Below are positions 1-12,299 of a stretch of DNA of 64,000 nt, in pieces; the stretch's first letter is position 1; every line of letters starts with the position of its first letter. Position numbers and translations under genes: made by a program. A model generated the notes under the pieces. The model did not search any database. It saw only the letters and a list, made by a program, of their open reading frames with translations, and was not told where the DNA came from. The DNA is taken from positions 40,577,943 to 40,641,942 of the forward strand of contig ML679966.1 in assembly GCA_007922225.1 (NCBI GenBank), written 5' to 3'. The DNA is from Emydura subglobosa (lineage: Eukaryota; Chordata; Testudines; Chelidae).

Positions 1-1290
1 CCTCGAAGACTGCATAGAACTTTCAATTTCCAAACCAATGCAAAGCCAATTTCATTTCTATTAAGATAAGATGCTTTGCACTTCGAAAGCAGTTCCTGCC
101 ACAGCTCCAAAACCGCCTCATTGATTGAGGTAGAAATGGGAGGGTTTGTTCCCACCCCTTTCTGAGGCATCACTTGCCAGAATTGGTAAGAAATATAAAC
201 AAGTTTTATTAGATTACAGGTAATTTAACTAAATTACAAATGTACTAACTAGCTTGACTTCCCAAGGAAGAGCCTCAAATAAGGAATGTAGAAACTATCC
301 CCAGAGCTTTTTTTACTTATAAGAAGCTTAAACAAGTTTACTTATCAAATCGGTAGACCATTATCAAAGTAGGACTTCTCGTCAACAGACACCATACACA
401 GTATATGTACTGCAGAATTTTCAAAAGCCAGTGGCTTAAAGTTAATTTCTTATCACAGTTATTAAGAAATGAAGTAAAAGCTGTCCCCACAATCCCTTTA
501 CCAGTGATAGTTTGATCAATTTATACATTTTAGAAATACTAAAATGCTGGGGTTTATTAAACCAAAATCTCTAGTGAGTCTTTAAACATTCACACTCCTT
601 ACAATTGAATTAAACACCTCCTTATTACCTCTCTGTGTGCATGCAGGAGCAACTTTCCCTGGGAAGTTTCTGATTTAATTCTGCAACAGATATAATCCTT
701 TTCTAAGGACTCAAATGCAACCCTCACCCAAGCTTAACTCTTTGCCCCTGGCTTCCTGGGCCTATCAGTGCTGACTCTCAACTGATAGCCACCTGGAAGG
801 AGAAACACTCAGAGTGATTCTCTAGCACCTGAATGAAATCAACATTTCAATTACACCATGCTAAATATAAGGAATACAAACATTATATTGCTAAACAAAC
901 ACACCCAGAGCAGACAAGTGATTGAAAGTGTGATAGAGATGGTTAGTTATTGCAGTCGCTGAGTAGCCTTTTTAATTAGCTGTTCTATAGAACATTTAAG
1001 CTATGAAAGTAATTAATTCAGCAATGTGGAAAAGAACTAATAAGTATGTGGAATTGCTAAACTGTTTCTACTACCTGTTTCCTCAAGCTGTTAGTAAATC
1101 TCTTCTTCAGTGTGAAAAAACTAACCTCAAATCATTTCATACAGTTGCACAACAGATCCTTAGCCTTCCGAGTTTTAGAAGGTTTCATAACCACAGCAGC
1201 TTGTAAATACTTATGCAGTTTGAATATATTCTGCAGAAAAGAGAATGGAACTCCTATGTGTGATCAACCTATTTATGTATATTAGTATTT
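1..1290. other. Unannotated AT-rich flank
   Basis: No gene or repeat recognised. The 67-codon ORF at 1003-1206 has no recognisable features. Confidence 0.5.
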
Positions 1291-1299
1291 TTCATGTTT

Positions 1300-1470
1300 G
1301 GAGCTCTTTGCAAATATTAAGGAGTTAATCTCACAGCATCTCCAGGACATAGGGAAGCTATAGTGGGTAATATAATCTCCCTTTTATAGATGGGAAAACT
1401 GAAGTAGAAAAATTAAGATAAGGCCACAGAAGGTGTCAGAGCCAGGATTAGAGCACCAGGATTAGAAATC
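1300..1470 (+). repeat. MIR-like CORE-SINE fragment
   Basis: Contains the family hallmarks in order: TTTATAGATGGGAAAACTGA, then GGTGTCAGAGCCAGGATTAG. It ends where the CR1 sequence begins. Confidence 0.65.
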
Positions 1471-2243
1471 TGATGAGGTTCAACAAGGACAAGTGCAGAG
1501 TCCTGCACTTAGGACGGAAGAATCCCATGCACAGCTACAGACTGGGGACCTATGAGCTAGACAGCAGTTCTGCAGAGAAGGATCTGGGGGTAACAGTGGA
1601 TAAGAAGCTGGATATGAGTCAGCAGCGTGCCCTGGTTGCCAAGAAGGCTAATAGCATATTGGGCTGCATTAGTAGGAGCATTGCCAGCAGATCATGGGAA
1701 GTAATTCCCCTCTATTCGGCATTGGTGAGGCCGCATTTGGAGTATTGTGTCCAGTTTTGGGCCCCCCACTACAAAAAGGATGTGGACAAATTGGAGAGAG
1801 TCCAGCGGAGGACAACAAAAATGATTAGGGGGCTGGAGCACAAGACTTATGAGGAGAGGCTGAAGGAACTAGGCTTGTTTAGTCTGCAGAAGAGAAGAAT
1901 GAGGGTGGATTTGATAGCAGCCTTTAACTACCTGAAAGGGGGTTCCAGGGAGGATGGGGCTAGGCTGTTCTCGGTGGTGGCAGATGACAGAACAAGGAGC
2001 AACCGTCTCAAGTTGCAGTTGGGGAGGTCTAGGTTGGACATTAGGAAAAAGTTTTTCACTAGGAGGGTGGTGAAGCACTGGAATGGGTTACCTAGGGAGG
2101 TGGTGGAATCTCCATCTTTAGAGGTTTTTAAACTGCGGCTTGACAAAACCCTCGCTGGGATTATTTAGCTGAGGTTAGTCCTGCTTTGAGCAGGGGTTTG
2201 GATTAGATGACCTCCTGAGGTCCCTTCCAACTCTGTGATTCAC
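1471..2243 (+). mobile_element. 5'-truncated CR1 LINE 3' end with open RT C-terminus
   Basis: A 231-codon frame (1473-2168) encodes the C-terminal part of the CR1 reverse transcriptase. Recognisable stretches are [43 protein letters not shown] and [19 protein letters not shown]. It is followed by the short CR1 3' tail GGATTAGATGACCTCCTGAG and CTCTGTGATTC. The frame has no stop, so this copy is relatively young, but the 5' part of the ORF, the endonuclease and the YADD region are missing. It abuts a MIR-like SINE on its 5' side. Confidence 0.93.
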
Positions 2244-2507
2244 TGCAGAATCCCTGTCCCATGCTTTAAATATCAGACTGCAGGTCTTCTAAACCTATGT
2301 GTTCATATTTGTTCCTTTATGTGGAGACTAGAGGTTGTCCATTTTCCCCTACACTGAGGCTCTGTTCCTGTAAGCTGTCCGTCATGGGTGGACCCTGTGT
2401 CCATGTAGAGCCTCATAAAATCAGTGGAGCAAATGGCAGGATTGAGGTCCAAGTGTGATTACCAGGAGCCTGTGAAACATTGAGTGCTAGAATTAAGGTT
2501 GAGAGAA

Positions 2508-2602
2508 ACTTTCCTCTACAGAAGTTGGTCCAATAAAAGATATTACCTCACCCACCTTGTCTCTCTCATATCCTGGGACCAACACAGCTACAACAACTGT
2601 AA
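2508..2602 (-). repeat. Sauropsid interspersed repeat module (GGACCAACTTCTGT type)
   Basis: Carries AGTTGGTCCAATAAAAGATA then TTACCTCACCCACCTTGTCT. Plus-orientation relatives lie at about 41675-41765 and 43700-43800. The family is common in turtle and crocodile DNA; I do not assign a class. Confidence 0.55.
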
Positions 2603-2609
2603 GCAAAAT

Positions 2610-3540
2610 GAAGGGTGCAAATCTCACTAGCTTCAGTGAGAATTCAGGGCACTGAGCACATTGTGGGATGAGGTCCAAGAGGAATGTGCAGATTGGAAAC
2701 TACAGTACATATTTGCTCTGCAAATGAGAAACTGAGAAGAGAAACTAATTTAAGTTTACCAAGTGCTCTCTGCAACAAAAGCTCAATCATGGGAAGAAGT
2801 TCACAGCTCTTTCTAAAGCCATTTTAAATGTGAATCTAGATATGGTGAATATACCAATACAAGAGAGGAATGTAATAGATACAAATGACTCCAATAGGGG
2901 AACTTCAATATGCCAAAAATAAAAATAGCGTTCAAATTTCTAATGTATTTGTACGAGTTAGTTCAGTGGATTTATCCCCTCAAAAATCATTATAGGACAT
3001 GAATACAATACACTCAATTGATATCAAATTAAGACTTTTGTGTTTTGGTTAAATTAGAACAAATCAAATAGTAAGAATGTTACTGCCATGGACATCAGCA
3101 CTTTGCAGGTACTGTATAACTGTATAGATCAACTTTAACCTTAGCCTTGGGGATTTTTACAACTAACACCACCTAGTACTTAGATGGTACTTTCCAACTT
3201 CAAAGCATCTTAACCATTCACCAATCTTATCCATAAATAACCCTCAGTCACTGGGGAGCCTGGAGCTAGATCACAAGAAAACAGTAAATGGCTTTCTAAA
3301 ATAAGTAATGTTCTGACCTCGCTTATAACATTCTCATCATCAAATAAAACTGTTCAGCAGCATGAAATCACACAAATCTGAGCAAGCTGTGATTAATAAA
3401 ATTTGTGTTCAGCTGTAGATGCAATTATCTCTACAACACTAATGAGATGGTTGCTCAGTCAGGCAATTTAACTGGCAATGAGGTGAGCAGAGAATTTGAT
3501 ATGACATTATTTTGTTGACTCATCACCCTTTTCAATGGTT
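2610..3540. other. No recognisable gene or repeat
   Basis: AT-rich sequence without a supported feature. Confidence 0.5.
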
Positions 3541-3552
3541 TTATGCTGGGCA

Positions 3553-4080
3553 GCGTGACAAAGTCAGCCTGGATGGCTGCAAAAGGGGATTGGAAAAGCC
3601 TGTGTTAGCCCTAGAATGAAAAAGGCCCTTTTTCCTACAAGCTGAGAAGGGGTTACCTCAGGTCAATTAGGGACACCTGAGTCTAATTAAGGGTTGCATG
3701 ACACCTTTTAAAACACCACCACCTGGGGGGGATGACAATGACCCCCCCCCCCCAACAACTAAAAGTAAGTGCCTGTTTAGAAGATTGATATCCTGAGGAC
3801 CCCTTTGTTTTTGTAAATGTGTTTCTTTTTGTTTGATGGAAGAGTGCCTAGGCCTATGGCCTACCCTATGGCTTCCCTTGTGAACACTCGGAGCTGATTT
3901 ACACCAGGCCCTGCCACAGGGGAAAGTGCTTGGGCTGGGGAAGTAGAGCTGGTGCCTTGCTACAGCAGTTAGAGAATAAAAGTGAGACCTGTAATCAAAG
4001 GAAAACAAGGTGAGGATTGCATTGAATTCCCCAATACTCCTAGCCAAAACGTAACTACTAGAGGGTTCTGTTTTCATGCT
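3553..4080 (+). repeat. Possible solo-LTR-like fragment
   Basis: Begins GTGACAAAGT, has a TTTTAAAA box near 3710 and an AATAAAAG signal near 3975, an order like an LTR promoter and poly(A) site. No target duplication or internal genes were found. Confidence 0.35.
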
Positions 4081-4549
4081 AATGTGCTATCAGGATGCTC
4101 TGGAATAAAACACCATCCGTCACTCTTAGGCCTGGTCTACACTAGAGACATTTGTTGACCAAAGTCAGCTTTTTGCAGCAAAATGGCTATGTACACATGG
4201 TGGTGTATGTAATTACTATTTCTTCCCTCCCCCCCCCCCACTCAACTCCCCTGATTTTGGGACAAAATAAAACCATTTGATGAGTGATGTAGAACTTTAT
4301 GTGACAAAGCATCAGTGTAGACACCGTGCTTGGTTCTACTGTGGTAAACGGCCTCCAGGAAAAATCCCACATTGCCCACCTGCCTTTGAACTCTGCTGCC
4401 CTGCAGCCATCCACCCCTCCCCCTTTAAAGTCCTGGGGATTTTTTAAATGCCATTTCCTGTGTGGCAGTCCTGGAGAGCTCACATTGTATCTTCCCAGCT
4501 GAGCATGCCAGCTCCATACACCAAATGCTCTCCTGTTTGGTGCACACAG

Positions 4550-4985
4550 GAGCTTCTGGATCTGATCAGCATTTGGGAGGAGGAGGCTGTGCAGTCCTAG
4601 CTCTGCTCCAGTCAAAGGAACTTCGATATGTACGGTCAAATTTCTTGTTTAATGGTGGAGAAGGGATATAAATGGGACATGCTGCAGGGCTGTGCAGAAA
4701 ATCAAGGAGCAGCAGCAGGGATACCAAAGGGTTAGGGAGTCAAACGGTTGCTCTGGTGCAGAGACAAAGACCTGCTGCTTCTGTAAGGAGCTGGAAGCCA
4801 TCCTCAGCAGCAACCCCACCTCTACCACCAAAAGACCTGTGGATACCTCTGCAGGCTTGGAGGCAGCAGACACTGGACTCCATCCCAATGAAGAAGTGGA
4901 TGAGGAGGTCAAGTTGAAAAATGAAGCGAAGCAGGGGCCTTGGTTGTTTGCTGACATCGGGAGCCAGAACCTCTGGAAGGATTGA
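4550..4985 (+). pseudogene. Myb/SANT-like DNA-binding protein relic of Harbinger element
   Basis: Translation shows ELLDLISIWEEEAVQS, an in-frame TAG at 4598-4600, then a continuation. After a one-base frame change near 4690-4695 it reads KIKEQQQGYQRVRESNGCSG and CKELEAILSSNPTS, the tail of the trihelix/Myb-like domain of Harbinger accessory proteins. A Glu-rich linker follows to a stop at 4983-4985. The stop and frameshift make it a pseudogene. Confidence 0.75.
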
Positions 4986-6177
4986 GCCAGTGCCAACCCT
5001 CCAGCTCTGGTGTGCAGGATGCAGGAGAGGGGAGCTCGGGTAAGTGATTTTTATTTTTGAGCTGAGGCTGCCCGGTTACATGAGGTACAGCTGTCCTTGC
5101 TTTGTTGCATTAAACCGCTAGTTGAAGGGCTAGAAATGCACAAGAGTAGCTGTGTTTGCATGTGTTTCCCATTCCCCTGTGCAGCTAGGCAGTGTGGCGG
5201 CAAGTGCATTAAGGCACACCAAGATTACACAGGAATCCTCCAGAGAGATCACTAGGAAACTTTCCTGGAGGTACTCGCCAATCCTCTGCTGGAGATTCCT
5301 CGGTAGAGCTGCTTTGTTTCTACCCCACTGTAGAAAACTTTCCCTTGCCAATCGGCACTCACTTGTGCAGGGACCAAAGCTGCACACAGGCAAGCAGCAT
5401 AGAGATCTGGTTTGAAGTTGCTCTTGGACATGCAGCCTAGAATACCCGCTTACTCTCAGGAGTTAGATATTGGCTTGTCTGGCCCTTGCCTGTGGAAAAT
5501 GGAGGCACAATTTTCCTTATCTACTTGAGTGACTCCACCAAACAACCAACCAGAACTTTTTCCCCAGCCTGAGCGGCCCCTTCCCCTCTGCACAACTCAC
5601 CATGTCCTGGTTGATCATTGAGCTGTGTGCTTGCCAGGGGACAGTGAGGAAGAGGTGTACTTTACAGTAATGCATCAGTGCTGTTATTGCACTCACAATC
5701 ATGCTTCTGTTGTGTTTCTACAGATGTGCTCTGGAAGGGAAAACCCATCACACCTGCTGAGTGCCTGTAGCTGCTAAGACAGAATTCATGAGTGCTTGCC
5801 CCCCTGCAGGCAACGCAGAACTGCTTTCCATACCCTTCCCAAACGCCACCCACACTTTCCTACCAAATTCTTGGTTCCCTGTTGACTCCACCCCTTCAGA
5901 CAGCTTCTACAACAATAGCTGGACTCATCACAGCCGTCATAGCTCACAGTGCCCCTCACAGCTGTCTCCCCGCCAGCCCAGCTTTTTGTGTATGTTGTAA
6001 TTAACTCTCATTTAATAAAGACGTACTCTGTGAAAGTTAAGCAATCTTTGTCTCTTGCACACAGGGGTGCACCTCACATTGATAAACAGTGCGAACTGGC
6101 GAACATAGCATGGCACATTGCGGTTTACCAAGACACCTTATTGATGCTTGTGGTCAAAATGGCTTCTCAGGGCCTCC

Positions 6178-6408
6178 CTATATAGAATGGCCGCTGTTGT
6201 GCCCCTCTAAGGGCCCTGACATCTGGTTGTTCATATTCAGCTGCAAGGCAATCTGCCTCTGTGCTTCACCTGGGGGAATCGTTCCACCCTTAGCTTCACA
6301 AATATTGTTATAGGCACCTGCTGTGTGCTCCACCATGGGAATATTTTCCTCATTTAGGTTTAACTGGCCATAAAGGCATTGCCAGCGAGCTTTTAATTGG
6401 CCAAACAC
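6178..6408 (-). pseudogene. Harbinger DDE nuclease C-terminal relic
   Basis: A 76-codon frame with FGQLKARWQCL followed about 20 residues later by YNNICEAKG. These match the FGRLKxRWRCL and HNICE motifs at the C-terminal end of PIF/Harbinger transposases. Only this end is readable. Confidence 0.7.
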
Positions 6409-6894
6409 ACATTCAGTGGTGATTTGGAGCCTGCTATTGAAGCACTATTTTTTCCACAGGATGCTTGCTTTAATTTTTATGTAGCATAATGAAAAGGCCA
6501 CCCATCCATAGGCTTTCGCTATCCAGCCAGTTGTTTAAAATGACAAAACTGAAAATGCAATTCAAGCAGCTCAGCCCTTGTAAACAGCAGCAGAAACTTG
6601 GAATTAAATACATAAATCAAATCCTACATCAGAGTGTGCCTCAATCTTCCTGTCTCTCTTAAACAAATGAGTCCTACAGCATAGCCTGAAAGTCAACAAC
6701 TCCAGGCTATTTTGAACAAGAGGCAGCCAAAGTTCTTCTGTGATAAGGGGCCACTGGTAAAACTAAGAAAGCTGCTAGAGAAATTTAGCACACACGCAAA
6801 GAAGTCTTGTCCTACTTTATTCAGAGTATTGTAAATTAATAGCATTAACTACTGTCGGTGGTAATTTTTTTGTTTAAAAGGGTAGGCTAATTTA

Positions 6895-6990
6895 GGGACA
6901 GATTTTGCCTACCTCTTTCACACTGACTACTGCCTTACTCCACAAGTAAGCCTAAATGACATTAATGGGACCGCCTCCTGACTCAGGGTG
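6895..6990 (+). repeat. Fragment of a dispersed 'ACTCCACAAGTA' repeat
   Basis: CTTACTCCACAAGTA followed by TTAATGGGACC. Related segments occur at 38230-38320 and, more diverged, at 24925-25030, 33010-33180, 37970-38010 and 59250-59375. The family is not assigned. Confidence 0.45.
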
Positions 6991-7490
6991 TGGATTATGG
7001 AGTATTATATAATGGGTTTTTTTTATGCCATGAAGTATAACATTTGATTACCTTTGTTTATTTCGATCAAGTGCTTCATGTGAGCCACAACATTGCACCA
7101 TGAGTCAGACATGTTGCAGGTCATGTATACGTGTTTGTCTACTTGGGACTAAAGACGCCTAACTCCGGTATGCTGTTAGCTCAGTAAAAATAGGTTAAAA
7201 ATTAAGATCAACTCAAACTTGTTTACAATCAAATTGAAGAAAGAACCCAAGGCTAATAGTAAATTACAAAAAGCCCACATACTAAAGAATGTATTTCTGG
7301 TTGCTCACTTGTTAACATTTTTGATTAGGTACAGAATTAAAGAAACTCTCCACTGGTTTTGTGCAGGTCAATTGATTTAAGTAGTTAAATGCTTACCTTG
7401 CCCTAGGTTCAAGGGGGGAGTACCAGTGTTTAGCACAGGGACTATTCCTTTGAGTTGTATTCCCAGTTCTGCCACCTCCCAGTAACTTAC

Positions 7491-8668
7491 GTAGGCTTTG
7501 TCTACATCATAGTTTATCAACCTGTGGTACATGTACCCATGGGGGGTACGTGAGACACAGGCAGGGGGTACCCAGCAAAAACAGTGAAGGTGAAGTGGGT
7601 GGCAGCTGCCGACTTCTGGAGAAGCCAGGCAGCAGCAGCCCACTTCCCACCTGGTCCCAGCTCCCAGCTGGGAGGTGTGTGGCAGCCCCTAGTTTATGGG
7701 GCAGGCGGGTGGCAGCCCGTTTCCCTCCCAGTCATAGCTCCCAGCTGGGAGGCAGGCAGCAGCCACCAGCTTTTGGGGAAGGTGAGCAGCAGCCGCCTGC
7801 TTCCTGCCAGGTACCAGCTCTAAGCTGGGAGCCTGGTGGCAGCCTCCTGCATCTCATTAGCTGGGTGGCAGCCACCCATGCCCTGGCTCCGAGCCAAGGG
7901 ACCGCCTCCAGTGCCCCGGCCTGAAGATGGGCAGCAGCAGCCTGCCCACATCCCACGATGGTAGGTCCCCCCACCCAAAGCCCAGTAAACTTGTCAATTT
8001 CACTGCTCTGACCGCTCCAGATTTTACCAGTTACCCTCTTTTCCTCTCTCTCTCTCACCCCTTCCTCCTCTCAAATCTATGGCAAAGAATTTGGCCCGGT
8101 GCTTTATATTCCCCAGCGTTGGCATGCCGCTTAAAGCCTCCTAGCTTTGGCCAACATCACCTCTAGACCAGGTATATGCTTGAGTTGAGTTGTGCACCCT
8201 GGTGTAAAGGTGGCAACCCTCCCCACACTAGATCTGACATGTCACGGCCTTATATACTCGGCCCTTCTTCCAACATATGGCTCACGTTAGTCTGTAAACA
8301 TAAAAGCCCATGGAAAATTGAGTGTTGGGGTACTTATTAAAATTTTTGGAAGTTAGGGGGTACTTGCTTCTTAAAAAATTGAGAAACACCGGTCTACAGT
8401 GCCGGTGAAATTTGGTAGCAGTTGATGGGAGATACGCAAGCTACGTAGAATAGCTTGCATATATCCCATCAACTTCTTAACTTCTGTTACTACAGTGTGC
8501 CGATGGGAAAGGTCTTCCCGTCAACGGAGTGTTAATCTTTTTGCAGGAGTAGATTAATGCTGTTGACTTTCCGATGGATTGAGTGGGTCTCCCCTGCCAC
8601 TCTATTGATCCTGCAGAATCGATCTAGCGGTGCTGACGGTACTGCCATCAATATAGACGTATCCCTAG
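7491..8668. mobile_element. Harbinger-type MITE split by a nested hAT element
   Basis: Left end TAGGCTTTGTCTACAT and right end (reverse complement) TAGGGATACGTCTATATT are diverged copies of the TAGGGCTTGTCTACAC terminal repeat. The left end is cut by the hAT insertion at 7508. Once that is removed, the right part (8400-8668) reads on as a palindrome-rich MITE body with GTTGATGGGA repeats. Confidence 0.65.
7508..8391 (-). mobile_element. Non-autonomous hAT (Charlie-like) element with internal minisatellite
   Basis: Ends CATAGTTTATCAACC and, inverted, CGGTGTTTCTCAATT. It is flanked by the 8-bp target duplication GTCTACAT (7500-7507) and GTCTACAG (8392-8399), one mismatch. The interior from about 7590 to 7930 is GC-rich and built from diverged units around CCAGCTCCCAGCTGGGAGG and GGCAGCAGCC. 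A sister copy in the other orientation is at 61409-62455. ORFs inside are products of the repeat. Confidence 0.85.
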
Positions 8669-8669
8669 G

Positions 8670-9240
8670 TTCTTCTGAATGTGCAGGTCACACTTTACCT
8701 AACTGTAAACAGGGTATGTGACTTACTTCACTACAGGCTGTTTATTAAATGCTTCAAGCTCATCAGGTGAAAGGTTCTCTAGAACACTGAATCAAGTTTT
8801 GTTGTTGAGGGGAGAGGGATTCATGGCATTTGTCTACCACCAAATCATAACCCAATTTGCTGGAGAGTGATGACACTGGCCAATTCTTATTAATTTTTAA
8901 AAAGCCATCATTCTTTTCAAACTGTTTTAAAAAGAACCAATGTTCTAATGCATGAATGTTATTTATTATAAAATTTAAGATTCATTATTAACCCACTACT
9001 ATGGCAAAATTGAAACTAATTTGTCTCCCACAGTGCCTTTGGATAGTTAACACAATGGGTACTCCCACAGGTAACAAGTGCAGTGACACTTGTTACAAGA
9101 GCTGGAAAATAAAGTTAGCACATATTAAATCTTCCCCCTTGACCTTCCAGTTTGCTAAATGGAACAAAATTACTAGATTTTTGTTTATTACTGTTAAGGG
9201 AGTGCTGTACTTACTGCTTTATATAGCCACTTTTTTCCAT
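8670..9240. other. No supported feature
   Basis: The 84-codon ORF at 9001-9255 ends in a hydrophobic stretch, but matches no family I know and overlaps the edge of a CR1 fragment. Confidence 0.4.
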
Positions 9241-9244
9241 CAAT

Positions 9245-9480
9245 TCCAAGGCTAGAATGGACTATTGTGATCATCTAATCTGATCTGTATAACACAGACC
9301 ATAGCACTTCCTCTAAATAATTCCTAGAGCAGATCTTTTAGTAAAATGTCTGATCTTGATTTAAAAATGGTCAGTGAGGGAGAATCCACCACAACCCTTT
9401 GGTAAGTTATTCCAATGGTTAATTACACTCTGAAATATTTATGCCTAATTTCTTTCGTTTGAGGAAAAGCTGAAGAAAAA
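9245..9480 (-). mobile_element. CR1 LINE 3' fragment, antisense
   Basis: Reads as the reverse complement of CR1: GGGAGAATCCACCACAACCC, TATTCCAATGGTTAATTA, with GATCATCTAATCTGATCTGT on the 3' UTR side. It is older than the copy at 1471. Confidence 0.7.
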
Positions 9481-9489
9481 TTACACAAG

Positions 9490-11990
9490 TGTCAAAATAG
9501 AGCTTCATTACTGACTTCACAACTAATTTAAAATGTTTAATTGTAGCTGCTTTAGTTTGTTCATGTTACTGTATTTTATTTTAATGCCTGAGGAAAAAAC
9601 AGTGATTTTGTGACAGCCTCAAAGCTGGTAGGATACCTAAAGCATCTGCTGCCTTTGGTTTATCCATAGATGAATAGTAGGAAAATATAATTGTTTACAC
9701 CATCTGGAAAGGACAGATGAATATCATGTTGGTCATATGATAGGCAAGAACTGCTTAGCTGTGTGGCTATTCATCTGTTCACCATAAAAGAGTCTACACT
9801 GTAAATTACATTTAAGAGGTGGTGGGTATAAATCAAAACCATACCTGGTCCTACATGCTTAATGCTGAGCTGCAGGCTAGGAACTAATCCCAGTGACAAA
9901 ACTTTGATGTCTGCAGTATTATTTGCTCCTTGGAATTCTGCAAAGCAAGTAACCAACTTTACCTTAACATTTTCCAGTACCAATCACGCAGGATAATTAT
10001 GGATGTAAATGGAGGATGGGTCATACATGCATCTTGCATGTTTGAGCATTCGAGCTAGGCAATTTAAGCCCATAATAAGTTTTGCAAAAAAATGCATGGG
10101 GCAGGGGACACTGAAACTATTTGCAAATCTGGCTTGAATTTGACCAATAGTTTAATCTGATTTTTATATTTACATACATATAAAATAAAGGCTTTGGGCA
10201 CATCCTTTCCATGTTTAAGGAAGGGTGAATAATTTTATTTAACTTAGTAAAGTTTAAAAAAAAAAAAAACCCATCTGTGATTGTTTTAGTAAAAATAGGC
10301 TGATCCCTGAGACAGACTGCTAAGGCAGCTTCCAGTCTGCTGTAGGAGCACATGGAGGAGTATATGTAAAGAGGTCTGGGAAAGAGAATGGAAAAATCAA
10401 AGCTGTCACATTTTAATAAGGTATGGCTTTAGCAAATTGATTGTGACTGATTTTTAACTTAACATTTGATAATTGCTATTTTAAAAAAATAGTTGGAATT
10501 TTTATTAAAATAAAATAGGTTTTCTCCTTTTCTGAATGCATTAAAACTGCTGGAAGCACTTGATTATCTTAAAGGAATGTTCCTCCTTAAAACACACACA
10601 AAACAAGTTCAAACTCCAAAAGATGGCTCTTTCAGAAATGAGTTTGTGGGAAGAATTATAATGGGATGCTTGCAACCTTATGTATAGGAGGTGCTATCTG
10701 TCCACTTGATTATATCCATCAACTTTCATAATTGTTGCAGTATAGGTTTATGGTTCATGCACACTAAGCTCATGACCTGTTTAACATCCACTGTTGAGGT
10801 ACTGATTTTTCATTGTTAAAGCACTTTGCTGAATGGAGTTAGCATAAGTTACCTATAACCTTAGCTGTCTGAGACCAGTTAATATTTCGAAGTTGTGTGT
10901 GAATTAACATCTGCCGGACCAACATTCTAAATATTTATCACATTTAGTTAGGTTATCTGCTGTAAATTAGGAAGTAAATAAGCACTTCAGTGATGATTAA
11001 AACTTAAATCTTGCTCTTTAGGTATATTTTTGGCCATTGGATATAAAACATGGGTCTTCCTTCCTCATTAGAATACTGTGTCAGTCTCTTTCCCACATCT
11101 ATGTACACATTCCATTTCATATTATGTTTGTTTAAATAAGACACTGGTTTTGGGGATTTTTCTTTTAAAGAACTGAAATGACAGTCGGCACTTTCTATGT
11201 TACCTGAAGTTTGCATCTGTTGGACGCAAATAAAACCTACTGACATAGTCCCCTAAACCATTTTAATGATATATCCTGTCACCTGCTGGAACAAACTGTT
11301 AACCCTAACTTAACCTAATCATAGAAGCCAGAAAGTTAAATAGCCGTAACCACTTGAGAGTTTAGTATAAATGGTCTTCATCTTTATTAACAGTTGCAAA
11401 TATCAATAGTCCTCTCCTGCCACCCCAAAATTAAAACAAACATTCAGAACTTCCATTTGTGTATGTGGAATAACAGTTCTCTGAAACTTCTGTGATAGTA
11501 CCAAATGGCTGGGAGAAAAAACCTCCAATGCGGCCCAGGTAGACAGAGCACTGGTTAATGCGTGTACCTTTTTGGCTGATTATTTTTTTTAAGTTGAAAC
11601 TGTTCATGGTGGCCATATTGAAATGAATGAAATATTGACTTTTCATTTCAAAATGGTATTTTGTTTAAAAGTAGCTTATTTACTTAATGGATGAAACACA
11701 CCTAAAACCAATCTGAAAACAAGAAAGAAAAACACCTCAAATGCATTGTTTCAATCCAAGTAGAGAAATAACAAATAAATTTTGCTTGGAAACAAATGGT
11801 GGGGTTTATTATTTTTCATTTGTCCATGAACTGAAATAGTCACTCAACTCTGGTAAGCATCTTAAACTTCTTCTTGCAGTTTGAGTATTGTCCCAATTTA
11901 CTAGTTTTGGATTCTATATTTCCTTTGTCCTACGTAAGGATCTTTCAAATACTTCTTGTTGCAGTACACCCTCTAACTATTCAGCTTTAC
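9490..11990. other. Intergenic or distal ASAH1 3' UTR; no clear feature
   Basis: AT-rich. Short ORFs (9771-9983, 10117-10353, 11004-11246, 11431-11646) show no domain. Part may belong to an ASAH1 3' UTR if a distal poly(A) site is used. Confidence 0.4.
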
Positions 11991-12293
11991 ATAATGGATT
12001 TATTCCTCAAGATAATTTCCCAACTTTAGGTAAGTTGTTTGCCATGTCCTATTTTCATTGCAAGTGACAGATATACTAAGTTATATTACATGTGTATGTA
12101 AGTGTCTTGTGCACAACTGACTGACTAATACATAGGTCAAAAAGTAGATAGTATTAATACATGTTTTCAAACAGCAGCTGGCTTTTTGTTAGAGTGCAAA
12201 TGTCATGCCAAGAAAATAACGGGGTCAAAATCTCCCAAATGCTGAAGGCTGCTTCTGTCACAGATCTAACACAAGACATTTCCCAACAGCTTC

Positions 12294-12299
12294 TTTATT
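12294..12299 (-). terminator. ASAH1: Candidate ASAH1 polyadenylation signal
   Basis: AATAAA on the minus strand about 560 nt past the ASAH1 stop. Other minus-strand copies lie at 12799-12804 (only about 50 nt past the stop), 11999-12004 and near 11383. Sequence alone does not decide between them, so the 3' UTR length stays open at 0.05 to 1.5 kb. Confidence 0.3.

Larger units (their letters stand above)
4129..6480. mobile_element. Decayed PIF/Harbinger DNA transposon with two convergent relic genes
   Basis: The left end GGCCTGGTCTACACTA directly follows TTA, the usual Harbinger target triplet. Inside are a Myb/SANT-like relic on the plus strand (4550-4985) and a nuclease C-terminal relic on the minus strand (6178-6408). 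This pairing of a DNA-binding gene and a DDE nuclease gene is diagnostic of PIF/Harbinger. The right end was not located and the element is non-functional. Confidence 0.75.

Noticed and set aside
7550..8058. 124- and 108-codon ORFs
   Set aside because: Inside the hAT minisatellite at 7508-8391.
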